Positions 10,804 through 19,183 of a stretch of 51,967 nucleotides of DNA are shown here, in pieces (position 1 is the first letter of the stretch; every line of letters begins with the position of its first letter). Both the position numbers and the translations under genes were made by a program. The notes beneath the pieces are model-generated. The model saw nothing but the letters and a program-made list of their open reading frames with translations, did not search any database and was not told the DNA's origin. The stretch covers positions 1-51,967 of the forward strand of contig CALRJS020000023.1 in NCBI GenBank assembly GCA_943367595.1. The letters are read 5' to 3'. Source of the DNA: MW101C3 sp943367595 (GTDB lineage Bacteria; Cyanobacteriota; Cyanobacteriia; PCC-6307; Cyanobiaceae).

Positions 10804-11850
10804 ATGGACGGAGCCGGTACCGTGCCGGCAATGCGCCGCAGCGCTGCGATGGCTCCACTCTCCCCCCTGCTTCAGCAGAGCCTGCGCCTTGGCTTCGCCA
10901 GCCTGATCACCGCCGCGATCGCACTCTGGAGCGATCGGATCGCGTTCGTGTGGTATCCGCTGCTGGCGGTGATCTTCGTCATCGATGACAACGACGAGCT
11001 GACCGTCAAGGCGGCCCTTGCCCGGGTGCTCGGCACCGCCAGCGGCGGCCTGGTGGCCTTTCTCGTGCACACGATCATGAGCGGCTGGCCCGCGGTGCTG
11101 GTGTCCCTGCTGCTGACCGTGCCCCTGCTGCGGCTGCTGGGCTGGCAAGGAGGGCTGTCCACCGCCGTGACGATCAGCCTGATGTTCCTGCTGATCCCCC
11201 ACTACACCGCGCTCAACTGGGACTACGTGTTCAACCGCACGGTGGACACGTCCGTGGGAATCGTGGTGGCGCTGCTGACGGCCCTGCTGTTCTGGCCGAA
11301 GAACAGGCTGCAGCGCATCGTGGCCCTCGAGCGGCAGATCCACACCAGCCTGCAGACGCAGCTCGCTGCCCTCATGGCATGGGCTCTTGGCAGGCAGACA
11401 CGCCCTGCACCACTCTCCCGTGCCGAGTTCACCGCCCGCCTGCTCGCTCTTGAGCAGCTGGTGCAGCAGGAGCAGGCGGGCCACGCACGGCACCTGCTGC
11501 GGCAGGCACGCTGGCGCCAGCGGCTGCTGATCTGGCAGACGATCCACCACCACTGGGTGCAGTTCGAGCGGCTGCTCGGCCAGCTCCCCGGCGACCTGGC
11601 CGGCGAGCCAGCTGCCGCCGTGATAGCGCCGCAGCTGCAACGGGCGCTGCAGCAGCTGCAGGCGCCGGCGGCAGGCGTCGGGCCGCTGCAGCTGCAGCCG
11701 GCCTCGGGGGAGCAGGCCCTGCCCTCGCTGCTGCTGCTCTCGCTGGAGGAGGAACACAACCGGCTGCGGCGGGCGCTGCTGTCGCTGCACTTCTGCGAGC
11801 GGAGCACGCTGCCTCGCACGGGCAGCACCCGCCTGGAGCCGGCGCGATGA
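10804..11850 (+). CDS. FUSC-like inner-membrane transporter half, first of two
   Basis: Up to 348 aa. The first part has about six hydrophobic segments, including VWYPLLAVIFVIDDNDELT, which resembles the FUSC/YccS/AaeB fold, then a cytoplasmic Gln/Leu/Arg-rich helical domain. ATG at 10831 or 10849 are alternative starts. FUSC proteins such as AaeB export aromatic acids with an HlyD-family partner. At 348 aa this is about half of a typical 650-720-aa FUSC transporter; the adjacent gene would supply the other half. The stop overlaps the next start by 4 nt (ATGA), so the two are translationally coupled. Confidence 0.75.
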   Translation: MDGAGTVPAMRRSAAMAPLSPLLQQSLRLGFASLITAAIALWSDRIAFVWYPLLAVIFVIDDNDELTVKAALARVLGTASGGLVAFLVHTIMSGWPAVLVSLLLTVPLLRLLGWQGGLSTAVTISLMFLLIPHYTALNWDYVFNRTVDTSVGIVVALLTALLFWPKNRLQRIVALERQIHTSLQTQLAALMAWALGRQTRPAPLSRAEFTARLLALEQLVQQEQAGHARHLLRQARWRQRLLIWQTIHHHWVQFERLLGQLPGDLAGEPAAAVIAPQLQRALQQLQAPAAGVGPLQLQPASGEQALPSLLLLSLEEEHNRLRRALLSLHFCERSTLPRTGSTRLEPAR

Positions 11851-12926
11851 AGCTTCCGCCACGGCAGGAATGGCGCCTGGCCCTGGTGACCGGGCTGAGT
11901 ACGGGCTTCGCGGTGCTGAGTCCGTTGCCGGATGGCTACTACATGCCGATGGCGATCACCGCCGTGATGGCCGGCAGCTACGGCGGCTCCTATGCACTGG
12001 GTCGCCAGCGGCTGCTGGGCAGCCTGATGGGGGTGGCCATCCTGTTGGTGTGCCAGAGCGGCCTACGCCTGCCCTTGCCCCTGGCCCTCGGCATCGCCCT
12101 GGCCCTCACCCGCCTGCTGGGCGGTGCGCTGGGTCTGAAGAGCGGCTACAAGGTGGCTGGCTTCATCGTGGTGATGGGCTGGCTGGTGCACAGTTCCAAC
12201 CTCTCCAGCTGGATTCCGCTGCGCCTGGGCTGGACCTGCCTGGGGATCGTGGTGGGGTTGCTGGCCGTGCGCTGGATCTGGCCCAGCCGGGCGATCGAGC
12301 AGCAGAACGACGGTTGCCGGCGCCTGATGGGCACGATCGCCGCAGGCTTGCGCGAGGAAGGCCAGCGGCTGGGCAGCCCGCTGGCTCCCGCCGCTTCCCC
12401 CGGCGAGCGGCGCCGGCGCCACCGGCAGGATCTGGCCCAGTTGGTGGCCCTGCGGCAGGGGCGGCCGGCGGCGATCACGGAGCTGGGGCTCAACCCGGCC
12501 CGGCAGCCCCTGTATCACCTGTGGCAACTGTGCGATGCCACCTTTTCGCTGTTGCTTGGAACCCTCGACGGGCTGCGCAGCCTGCCGCCTCCGCTGTTGA
12601 CACCATCGGCGCTGGTGGAGCTGAGAATGGCGGAAGTGAGGCTGCTGGAGGCCATGGCCCAGCGGCTGGAGGGATGGCAGACCTGCCGCTTCGCGCAGGA
12701 TGAACCGCTGCCGGCGCTGGCGGCCAGCGGCAGGCAAGCAGCCGTGCAGAGCCAGGCCTTGGCCCTCGCGGCCCTGCGCACCTGCCGCGAGCTGCTGCAC
12801 AGCCCCGCCTTCGAGCAGGTGCCGAACGTGCGCCAGCGTCAGGTGGCCCGGCGCCTGATGCTGCTGGAGCAGGCAGCCGAGGGCCTCGAAACGATGGACC
12901 GGCGCTGGCAGGCCCTCCAGACATGA
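11847..12926 (+). CDS. FUSC-like inner-membrane transporter half, second of two
   Basis: A 359-aa membrane protein built like its upstream neighbour: hydrophobic segments over the first ~150 residues (LSPLPDGYYMPMAITAVMAG is a FUSC-like opening), then a cytoplasmic helical domain rich in Arg, Leu and Gln. Together the two proteins total about 707 aa, close to a single full-length FUSC transporter. I infer a heteromeric exporter encoded by a split or duplicated gene. It overlaps both neighbours by 4 nt, and the TolC-like gene follows directly, which argues for a drug, aromatic acid or lipid efflux system. Substrate unknown. Confidence 0.75.
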   Translation: MKLPPRQEWRLALVTGLSTGFAVLSPLPDGYYMPMAITAVMAGSYGGSYALGRQRLLGSLMGVAILLVCQSGLRLPLPLALGIALALTRLLGGALGLKSGYKVAGFIVVMGWLVHSSNLSSWIPLRLGWTCLGIVVGLLAVRWIWPSRAIEQQNDGCRRLMGTIAAGLREEGQRLGSPLAPAASPGERRRRHRQDLAQLVALRQGRPAAITELGLNPARQPLYHLWQLCDATFSLLLGTLDGLRSLPPPLLTPSALVELRMAEVRLLEAMAQRLEGWQTCRFAQDEPLPALAASGRQAAVQSQALALAALRTCRELLHSPAFEQVPNVRQRQVARRLMLLEQAAEGLETMDRRWQALQT

Positions 12927-14911
12927 CCAGCCCCCCCTCCAGGTCTGTGATCGTCGCCAGGCTTGCCGGCGCAGCCCGGCCCTCTGTCGCGCGGCTTGCT
13001 TTTGCCAGGCTTGCTGTCACCAGGTTCGCTGTCGTCACCAGGCTCTCCCTTGTCGCCAACGTCGCCTTGACCGTGACGCTGCTGGGGATCGCGCTGGAGC
13101 ACGGGCGCGACACGGCGAGGGCAGCCGGCGGGGCGAGCTCAGCCCTGGAGAGAGGCGCGGCGCAGGAGCCGGGCTTGGCGCGGGAAACCGATGTGGAGGA
13201 GGAGACGGCTGCGGCGCAGGCAAGGGTTGTGGCGCGTGACACGGTCGTGGCACAGGCAGCAGCAGGGCCTGGTGCAGCCGGCGCCGACCCTCGCCATGCC
13301 GCTGCGCTGGAGCGCGCCTGGAGCCGGCTGGATGCCGAATTGCGCCTGCTCGACCAGCTGTTGCCCGGGCCAGAGGACGGGGGAGCCAGCAGCGCCACCC
13401 CCGGCGAGGCGCCCCCGGCTCCGCCCCCGCTTGCCCTGCCGACGGCGGCGCAGCTGAGCGACCGGCAGGTGCAGGCGCTCAGCCTGGAGCAGTCGGTGGT
13501 GATCGCGCTGGCCGAAAGTCCGCAGGTGCAGGCCCGGCGCCTGGAGGTGGCCGCGGCCCTGGCCCAGCTGCAGAGCCGGCTGGGCACCTATTGGCCCCGC
13601 ATTGCCGCCGTGGGCGGCCTGGCCTACGACCAGACAGCGACGCGGTTCGGGGTGCCCGCCGGGAACGGCAGCCTCGCCCTCGGGCCCAACTTCGCCGCCG
13701 CCGGGCTGCGGGCCGCCGACGGCTCCACCACCGATGGCCCCTTCTTCGTACCCAGCGGTGCCACCGCCACCTTGAACCAGGGGGTGCGTCAGCTGAGCGG
13801 TGGCCTGGAGCTGGATCTGGCGGTGCTGGATTTCGCCCGCAGCCCCTCGATCCAGGCGGCTCGGGCGCGGCTGCGGCAGGCGCGGGCCGCCTACGCCAAC
13901 AGCCTGCGGCACCGGCAGCTGGAGGTGAGTGAGGCCTATTACGGGCTGCAGCGGGCCGACCAACTCGTGCGCATCCGTGAAGCGGACCTGCGCAACGACG
14001 GCGTGATTCTGGAAGAGGTGCTGGCGCTCAAGCGGGCCGGGCTGGTGCCTCGGCTCGACCTGCTGCGTCGCCAGGCCTTTGAAGCCGAAAGCGAGGAACA
14101 GCTGATCCAGGCCCGCGCCGACCAGGCGGTGGCACGGCGACGGCTGGCCGTGCTGCTCAATCTGCCGGCCAACCTCACCCCCCGCGCGGCGGACCCGATC
14201 CGGATCCAGTCCCGCTGGCCGTTCGGACTGGAGGAGAGCCTGCTGGCTGCCTACCGCGACAACCCGGAGCTGGCGCTGGTGCTGGCCAGCCGCGACGCCC
14301 TGGCCCAGGACCGGCAGGCCCTGGCCGCCCAGCTGCTGCCCCGCCTGAGCCTGTTCGCCGCCGCGGCCGCCGGCAGCAGCCAGACCCAGCAGTGGAACAT
14401 CAGCGGCGACTGCTGTGGCACCACGGCGATCCCCATCCAGAACAGCGCAGGCACGGACTGGTCGGTGGGGCTGGCCTTCCGCTGGCTGCTGTTCGACGGC
14501 GGCAGCACGGCGGCAGCGCTGCGCAGCCTGACGCAGCAGGAGCAGGCCGAGGCGCAGCGCTACGCCGCCTCACGCAACGACATCCGCCTGCGGCTGGAGC
14601 AGGCCTTCTTCGAGCATGGGGCCAGCCTGGGCAAGCTGGCCTCCAGCCAGCGGGGGGTGCGCGCCAGCCTGGAGGCCTTCCGAGATGCCCGGCTCCGCTA
14701 CCAGAGCGGTCTGGCCAATGAAGTCACCCTGTCGCTCACCCAGGACCGGCTGATCACCAGCCTGGTGCAGCGGCTGGAGGCCACGGTGGCCGTGAACATC
14801 ACCTACGCACGGCTGCTGCGGGAACTGCTGCCGATGCCCACTGACACCGCGGTCGCCGTACCGGTGCAGCTCACCCTGCCGGAGGCCGGCCACCAGAAGC
14901 CGGTGCCGTGA
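12923..14911 (+). CDS. TolC-family outer-membrane efflux protein
   Basis: A 662-aa protein with the duplicated TolC domain from about residue 185 (LSLEQSVVIALAESPQVQARRLE) to the end, with long coiled-coil helices rich in Ala, Leu, Gln and Arg. It should form the trimeric outer-membrane channel of a tripartite exporter. The N-terminus is unusual: residues 8-45 repeat an ARLA-type unit, and the likely signal sequence (RLSLVANVALTVTLLGIALE) comes only at about 41-60. A further ~120 low-complexity residues precede the domain. The true start may lie inside the frame. It overlaps the upstream FUSC gene by 4 nt, so the three genes form one operon. Confidence 0.88.
   Translation: MTSPPSRSVIVARLAGAARPSVARLAFARLAVTRFAVVTRLSLVANVALTVTLLGIALEHGRDTARAAGGASSALERGAAQEPGLARETDVEEETAAAQARVVARDTVVAQAAAGPGAAGADPRHAAALERAWSRLDAELRLLDQLLPGPEDGGASSATPGEAPPAPPPLALPTAAQLSDRQVQALSLEQSVVIALAESPQVQARRLEVAAALAQLQSRLGTYWPRIAAVGGLAYDQTATRFGVPAGNGSLALGPNFAAAGLRAADGSTTDGPFFVPSGATATLNQGVRQLSGGLELDLAVLDFARSPSIQAARARLRQARAAYANSLRHRQLEVSEAYYGLQRADQLVRIREADLRNDGVILEEVLALKRAGLVPRLDLLRRQAFEAESEEQLIQARADQAVARRRLAVLLNLPANLTPRAADPIRIQSRWPFGLEESLLAAYRDNPELALVLASRDALAQDRQALAAQLLPRLSLFAAAAAGSSQTQQWNISGDCCGTTAIPIQNSAGTDWSVGLAFRWLLFDGGSTAAALRSLTQQEQAEAQRYAASRNDIRLRLEQAFFEHGASLGKLASSQRGVRASLEAFRDARLRYQSGLANEVTLSLTQDRLITSLVQRLEATVAVNITYARLLRELLPMPTDTAVAVPVQLTLPEAGHQKPVP
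12957..13048 (+). repeat. Short imperfect repeats in the 5' end of the TolC gene
   Basis: Five units of about 12 bases related to GCCAGGCTTGCT occur at 12957, 12989, 13004, 13019 and 13037. They encode the ARLA/TRFA-like peptide repeat ahead of the signal sequence. Confidence 0.55.
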
Positions 14912-14961
14912 GGAGCCCGGGCAGCGGGAGGCTCCGGATCGGCAGCCTGCGGCTGCGCCGC

Positions 14962-15156
14962 TCAACGCTCACCGCTGGAGACGAAGCGCTCGATGCGGTA
15001 GGCCACCACCACCAGCAGCACCACCAGCCAGAACCAGAGCTCCGGCGCATTGGCGTTGAGCAGCACCACCAGCAGCACCACTTCGGCGACCAGCCAGGGC
15101 AGCTCCCGCCGCAGCGGGCTGGATTCGCCGGACGGCGGGGGCGGATTCGGGGTCAT
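14962..15156 (-). CDS. Small membrane protein beside HlyD-type adaptor
   Basis: A 64-aa protein with a Pro-rich start and two hydrophobic stretches (LVAEVVLLVVLLNANA and LWFWLVVLLVVVAY) ending in a short basic tail. It overlaps the end of the adaptor gene by 4 nt, so the two are translationally coupled. Its size and place are like AaeX/DUF1656 proteins that accompany HlyD/FUSC efflux genes, but I cannot show sequence membership. It could help assemble the adaptor in the membrane. Confidence 0.65.
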   Translation of the reverse strand: MTPNPPPPSGESSPLRRELPWLVAEVVLLVVLLNANAPELWFWLVVLLVVVAYRIERFVSSGER

Positions 15157-16508
15157 GGCAGCGCCCCCGCGGTGGGGCGGGCTGAGGAGCTGGGGCTGGT
15201 GGCCGGAGCGGCCGTCGGCGCCTTCGGAAGCGGTCGGTCGCTCTGGCGGAGTTCGCCGTCATCCCAGCGGCGATCGAAGCCGAAGGTGCGGAAGCCGCCG
15301 GTGAGTGAGCGCAGACCGGGCAGCAGATAGGAGATCGGGGTGCGCCATTCCACGTAGGCATGGCCCGTGACGGTGAGACCTTCCCGCACCGGGAACACAC
15401 TGCTGCCCCGCGAGAGGGTCCAGCGGAAGCCATCGAGGCTGGCGGGGTCACGCTCCAGGCTGATCTCGGCGCGCATCACCGGCCCGCCTTCCACCAGGGA
15501 ACGGGCCAGTTGGGGGTTGCCGATCGTGGTGGAGATGTCCTCCTCGGTGGCGGGCAGCACATTGACCTGCCGGACCCGGCCCACGATGCCGCCGAAGCGG
15601 CTGCGCTGGTCCCAGTCGGGCACGACCTCCACCGGCAGATCACGCCGAAGACGACGGGCATCGGCGGGAGGGAAGTAGGCCACGGCGATCAGCGCCTGTG
15701 ACCCGCCCCCACGCCCGATCGTGCCCAGCCGCTGGCCCACGGCCACGGTCTGCCCGGGGATCACCTGCAGATCCAGCACCTCCCCATCGCGGTCGGCGTG
15801 CAGGCGGCCGTTGAAGGCCAGCTGCGCCTCGCTGACACGCAGCTGACGGCGCAGATCATCGATGCGAAAACGCCGCTGCAGCGCCGCCGTCTCCAGCTCG
15901 AGCTTCACCTGCTGAAAGGCGGTGAGCAGATTCCGCTCTTCGATCGCCACCTGATCGAGGTTCACGGCCGTGGCGGTGAGGCCCTGCTCCACCGCCACCA
16001 CTTCGGAGGAGAGCGGAGCCACCACCTCCCGCCGGCTCAGCCACTCCAGCTGGTTGAGCTTGGCGGCGTAGGTGTTCTTGAGGGCACCGAAGCGGTTGCG
16101 GTCAGCGCCCAGCTTGGCGAGGGCGGTGGCCAGCGCCTGGCGTTCGGTGGCGAGGCGTTGGTCGTCGCGGGCGGTGAGCTGTTCGTTCTGACGCTCGAGC
16201 TCCCGCAGGTTGGCGCGCTGCTGCTCGATCTCCCGCTCCAGCACCGGCAGATAGAGCTCCACCAGCACCTGGCCGCGTCGCACCCGATCACCCACGGCCA
16301 CAAGCAGGCGCCGCACCTGGCCGCCGGCACGGGCGTCGATCAGGCCGGCACTGCCGGGCAGCAGCAGCACCCCCTTGCCCATCACCTCGGTGGGCACACG
16401 CCAGAAGCAGGCCCAGAGCACCACCGCACCAACGACACCCCCCAGACACCACGCCACCTTCCGCCGCGGAGGCATTCCCTTCCAGTGGTCAGGCCGCAGC
16501 AGGTGCAT
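15153..16508 (-). CDS. HlyD-family adaptor, NHLM bacteriocin secretion protein-like
   Basis: A 451-aa membrane-fusion protein: one membrane helix (about 19-36), a first biotinyl-lipoyl strand (ARAGGQVRRLLVAVGDRVRRGQ, 60-80), coiled coil (85-230), second lipoyl half (DGEVLDLQVIPGQTVAVGQ) and a beta-barrel. The C-terminal part (305-405) carries RFGGIVGRV, TTIGNPQLARSLVEGG, DPASLDGFRWT and RTPISYLLPGLRSLTGG. From memory these match NHLM bacteriocin-system secretion proteins (TIGR03794) better than EmrA or AaeA. Such proteins normally work with peptide-exporting ABC transporters, none of which is adjacent. Here the convergent FUSC/TolC genes are the likely partners. Residues after 405 are low complexity. 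Confidence 0.82.
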   Translation of the reverse strand: MHLLRPDHWKGMPPRRKVAWCLGGVVGAVVLWACFWRVPTEVMGKGVLLLPGSAGLIDARAGGQVRRLLVAVGDRVRRGQVLVELYLPVLEREIEQQRANLRELERQNEQLTARDDQRLATERQALATALAKLGADRNRFGALKNTYAAKLNQLEWLSRREVVAPLSSEVVAVEQGLTATAVNLDQVAIEERNLLTAFQQVKLELETAALQRRFRIDDLRRQLRVSEAQLAFNGRLHADRDGEVLDLQVIPGQTVAVGQRLGTIGRGGGSQALIAVAYFPPADARRLRRDLPVEVVPDWDQRSRFGGIVGRVRQVNVLPATEEDISTTIGNPQLARSLVEGGPVMRAEISLERDPASLDGFRWTLSRGSSVFPVREGLTVTGHAYVEWRTPISYLLPGLRSLTGGFRTFGFDRRWDDGELRQSDRPLPKAPTAAPATSPSSSARPTAGALP

Positions 16509-16540
16509 GGCCGCCAGCTTGGTGGGTCACGGGGATCCTG

Positions 16541-17809
16541 TCAGCCCCCGTCCGCCCCAGGGGCGGCGCCGGGCAACGTGGCCAGGGCTGCCGGATCACC
16601 GGCGATGGCGGCCGCCAGCTGCGGCGCCAGGGCCGGCACCAGCGCAAAGGGCCCGCCGAAGCCGGCGAACACCCACAGGCCAGGCGCGCCCGCCACCGCT
16701 CCCACCAGCGGCAGGCCTGGATTCGTGAAGCTCACCGGCACCTGAACGAAGCGGCCCGGCAGCTCCGCCAAGGCCGGCAGCTGCTCCGCCAGCACCTGGC
16801 GCAGGCATGTCTCGCTGTGGCGGGGGTCGGGGGGCGGGCCCTGACCCGGGTCGGGGCGCACCAGGGAGCTCTGGCCCAGCAGCCAGCCCGTGCCGCTCGG
16901 CGCCCAGCCCACATCCACGATCAGCTCAGGCGCTGCCAGCTGGGCGGAGCGATCTTCCAGGTCCTGCCGCTGGCCCAGCAACGGCATCACGATGGCATCG
17001 CCGTAGGGCAGCGCCAGCGGCAGGCGATCCACCAGGAGTGCACCAGCCCAGCTGACCCGCAGGCGCTGCGGCAACGCCGGCCAGAGCGCGCGGCAGCCGG
17101 CGCCGCCAGCCAGCACCACCTGCCGGGCCGGCAAAGTGTCGCCTACACCCCCCGTTCCCGCTGCCAAGCGCAGGTGCCAGCCGGAGCGCGTGGGCTCGAT
17201 GGCCGCCACCCGCTGGTTGAGCAGGCGCACGCCGGCGGCGCGCAACGCCCCGGGCAGGGACGCCGCCAGCAGGCCCGGATCAACCCTGGCGTAGCCAAGC
17301 CGCAGGGTGCCGCCGGCGCCGCTTGCAGGCGCAGCTGCTGGAGCCGCCGCACCAGCGGCGCCCGCCAACGGTGGGCCGTGCTGCAGCTGGTCGGCCCCAA
17401 GATGCCGGCGGGCCAGGCCCTCCACCTGCTGGAGCACGCCTTCCTGCCGTTGCCGCGCGGCGGCATCAGCGGCGGCGGGCCAATGCAGCACCAGATCGCA
17501 GGGGCTGAGGCCCAGGGGGCCATGGCGCGCCTCCAGGCGGCGCCAGTGGGACGGAGCAGCGGCCATCCAGCCGTCGAGCGAGCCCGGCGGCCCGGCCCAC
17601 CAAGGGATGCCGCCGTAGCTGAGCGGTGTGGCGGCAGGCCCCGCCCCGTCCACCACCGTCACCGGCAGACCCAGCCCCGCGAGCTCGAGAGCCAGGAGGC
17701 CACCGGCCAGCCCCGCCCCGATCACCACCACCGAATCGGTGGCGGCGGAATGGGACAGGGCCGCAGCCTCATCCATGACCCCATCCATGACCCCAGACCC
17801 TTGCTGCAT
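16541..17809 (-). CDS. FAD-dependent oxidoreductase, DAO (glycine oxidase/DadA-like) fold
   Basis: A protein of about 422 aa with an N-terminal dinucleotide-binding motif (VVVIGAGLAGGLLALELAG, then VTVVDG). The C-terminal FAD motif reads GLWVFAGFGGPFALVPALAP, as in D-amino acid oxidase-type flavoproteins. Such enzymes oxidise amines or amino acids with FAD; the substrate is not evident. The start is uncertain: a small duplication encodes GVMDGVMDE, and ATG at 17788 or 17776 would shorten it. An Ala/Gly-rich stretch at about 145-165 looks like an insertion. It lies 32 bases upstream of the adaptor gene, so it may share its transcript. Confidence 0.8.
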   Translation of the reverse strand: MQQGSGVMDGVMDEAAALSHSAATDSVVVIGAGLAGGLLALELAGLGLPVTVVDGAGPAATPLSYGGIPWWAGPPGSLDGWMAAAPSHWRRLEARHGPLGLSPCDLVLHWPAAADAAARQRQEGVLQQVEGLARRHLGADQLQHGPPLAGAAGAAAPAAAPASGAGGTLRLGYARVDPGLLAASLPGALRAAGVRLLNQRVAAIEPTRSGWHLRLAAGTGGVGDTLPARQVVLAGGAGCRALWPALPQRLRVSWAGALLVDRLPLALPYGDAIVMPLLGQRQDLEDRSAQLAAPELIVDVGWAPSGTGWLLGQSSLVRPDPGQGPPPDPRHSETCLRQVLAEQLPALAELPGRFVQVPVSFTNPGLPLVGAVAGAPGLWVFAGFGGPFALVPALAPQLAAAIAGDPAALATLPGAAPGADGG

Positions 17810-17844
17810 GCGCTCCGCGTCCCCGCTGCTGCCGCCGGGCGGGC

Positions 17845-18429
17845 TCAGATCTGCAGGGTGAAGGAGGTGATCACGTTGTGGAAGAGCTCCTTGACCTTGC
17901 CCCAGCGGGCCTCGTTGGTGCTCACCGCCAGGGTGTAGAGCCGACCCCGGTCTGCCACCACCGTGGCCAGTTCATGGCGGTCACGGTCCGCCAGGTGCAC
18001 CGCGTATTCCAGGTCGTAGAAGGTATGGCCGCCGTCCTGGCGCTCCACCGCTTCCACCAGCTCCGCGTCACGGCCGCTGCCGGCCGGGGCGATCACCACC
18101 CGCCGCAGCTTCTCACCCACCGCCACGGCGCTGCCGAGATCGCTCAGGTCGTTGGTGGGGTTCACATCGGAGATCACCAGGCTGAGCGTTTCATCGCTGT
18201 TGATCAGGTCGTGGAACACCACCTGGGGACCATCGCTCACCACCACGCGCGTCCAGCCGGTGGGGTACAGGAAGGCATAGCGGCCATCGGGGCTCTGGAA
18301 GGCGTTCAGCCCGGCGGCCGCGGCGCTGCAGCCAACCAGCCCACCACCAGCGATCAGAGCCCCGAGCACCACGGCCAGCAGACGGCTGAACCAGGGCCGG
18401 ACATCCGGCTGGAGAAAGCGGAGAGGCAT
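17845..18429 (-). CDS. psbP: PsbP-family photosystem II lipoprotein (CyanoP-type)
   Basis: A 194-aa lipoprotein with a basic N-terminus, hydrophobic helix and lipobox LVGC. The mature PsbP domain begins with the family pattern NAFQSPDGRYAFLYPTGWTR, contains VVFHDLINSDETLSLVISDV, and ends KVKELFHNVITSFTL. CyanoP sits on the lumenal side of the thylakoid membrane and helps photosystem II assembly. Start ATG at 18429 places the signal peptide properly; the longer frame to 18468 adds residues without sense. It is divergent from recR. Confidence 0.92.
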   Translation of the reverse strand: MPLRFLQPDVRPWFSRLLAVVLGALIAGGGLVGCSAAAAGLNAFQSPDGRYAFLYPTGWTRVVVSDGPQVVFHDLINSDETLSLVISDVNPTNDLSDLGSAVAVGEKLRRVVIAPAGSGRDAELVEAVERQDGGHTFYDLEYAVHLADRDRHELATVVADRGRLYTLAVSTNEARWGKVKELFHNVITSFTLQI

Positions 18430-18534
18430 GGCAGAAAGGGCGGCGGGATGGGAGAGCACCGGCGCCATTCTGTCGGCCGGCAGACCGGGAGCTCTTGGCA
18501 GCGTCCTTAGATTCGGGGTCTTCGCGTCAGTTCA

Positions 18535-19137
18535 CTGAGCGGCTTCACCCGTCCCCTGGCCCGGCTGATCGACCAGTTCGAGCGCCTGCCGGGCATCGGC
18601 CCCCGCACCGCCCAGCGCCTGGCCCTGCATCTGCTGCGCCAGCCGGAAGAACAGATCCGCGCCTTTGCCGATGCCCTGCTCGCCGCCCGCAGCCAGGTGG
18701 GCCAGTGCCAGCGCTGCTTCCACCTCTCCGCCGAACCACTCTGCGAGATCTGCCGCCAGCCGGAACGCCAGACCGGACTGCTGTGCGTGGTGGCCGATTC
18801 CCGGGATCTGCTGGCGATCGAGCGCACCCGGGAATACAAAGGCAGCTACCACGTGCTCGGTGGCCTGATCTCGCCGATGGATGGCATCGGACCGGAGCTT
18901 CTGCACGTGCAACCGCTGGTGAACCGGGTGGATCAGGAAGGCATCAGCGAAGTGATCCTGGCGCTCACACCGAGTGTGGAGGGGGACACCACCAGCCTCT
19001 ATCTGGCCCGGCTGCTGCGTCCGTTCACCAGCGTGAGCCGGATCGCCTACGGGCTGCCGGTGGGCAGTGAACTGGAGTACGCCGATGAGGTCACCCTGGC
19101 CCGGGCGATGGAAGGCCGGCGGCGGATGGACGGATGA
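18535..19137 (+). CDS. recR: Recombination protein RecR, non-canonical start
   Basis: RecR acts with RecF/RecO in loading RecA at gaps. The helix-hairpin-helix (FERLPGIGPRTAQRLALHLL), a four-cysteine zinc motif (CQRC...CEIC) and a Toprim domain (LLCVVADSRDLLAIERT, then GGLISPMDGIGPE) are intact. Translation from CTG at 18535 (SGFTRPLARLIDQ) gives 200 aa, the normal RecR size. The in-frame stop at 18508-18510 leaves no ATG, GTG or TTG before the GTG at 18697, which would delete the helix-hairpin-helix. ATT at 18511 (208 aa) is the other candidate. I take the gene as functional, with a rare start codon or a sequencing error. Confidence 0.88.
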   Translation: MSGFTRPLARLIDQFERLPGIGPRTAQRLALHLLRQPEEQIRAFADALLAARSQVGQCQRCFHLSAEPLCEICRQPERQTGLLCVVADSRDLLAIERTREYKGSYHVLGGLISPMDGIGPELLHVQPLVNRVDQEGISEVILALTPSVEGDTTSLYLARLLRPFTSVSRIAYGLPVGSELEYADEVTLARAMEGRRRMDG

Positions 19138-19183
19138 ACGGCCAGCGGCGGATCCACGCAACGGGCTCGATAGCCTGACGGCC

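Noticed and set aside
18697..19137. Truncated 146-aa RecR starting at GTG 18697
   Set aside because: Conserved RecR sequence, including the helix-hairpin-helix, continues upstream in frame without a stop, so the gene is not truncated.
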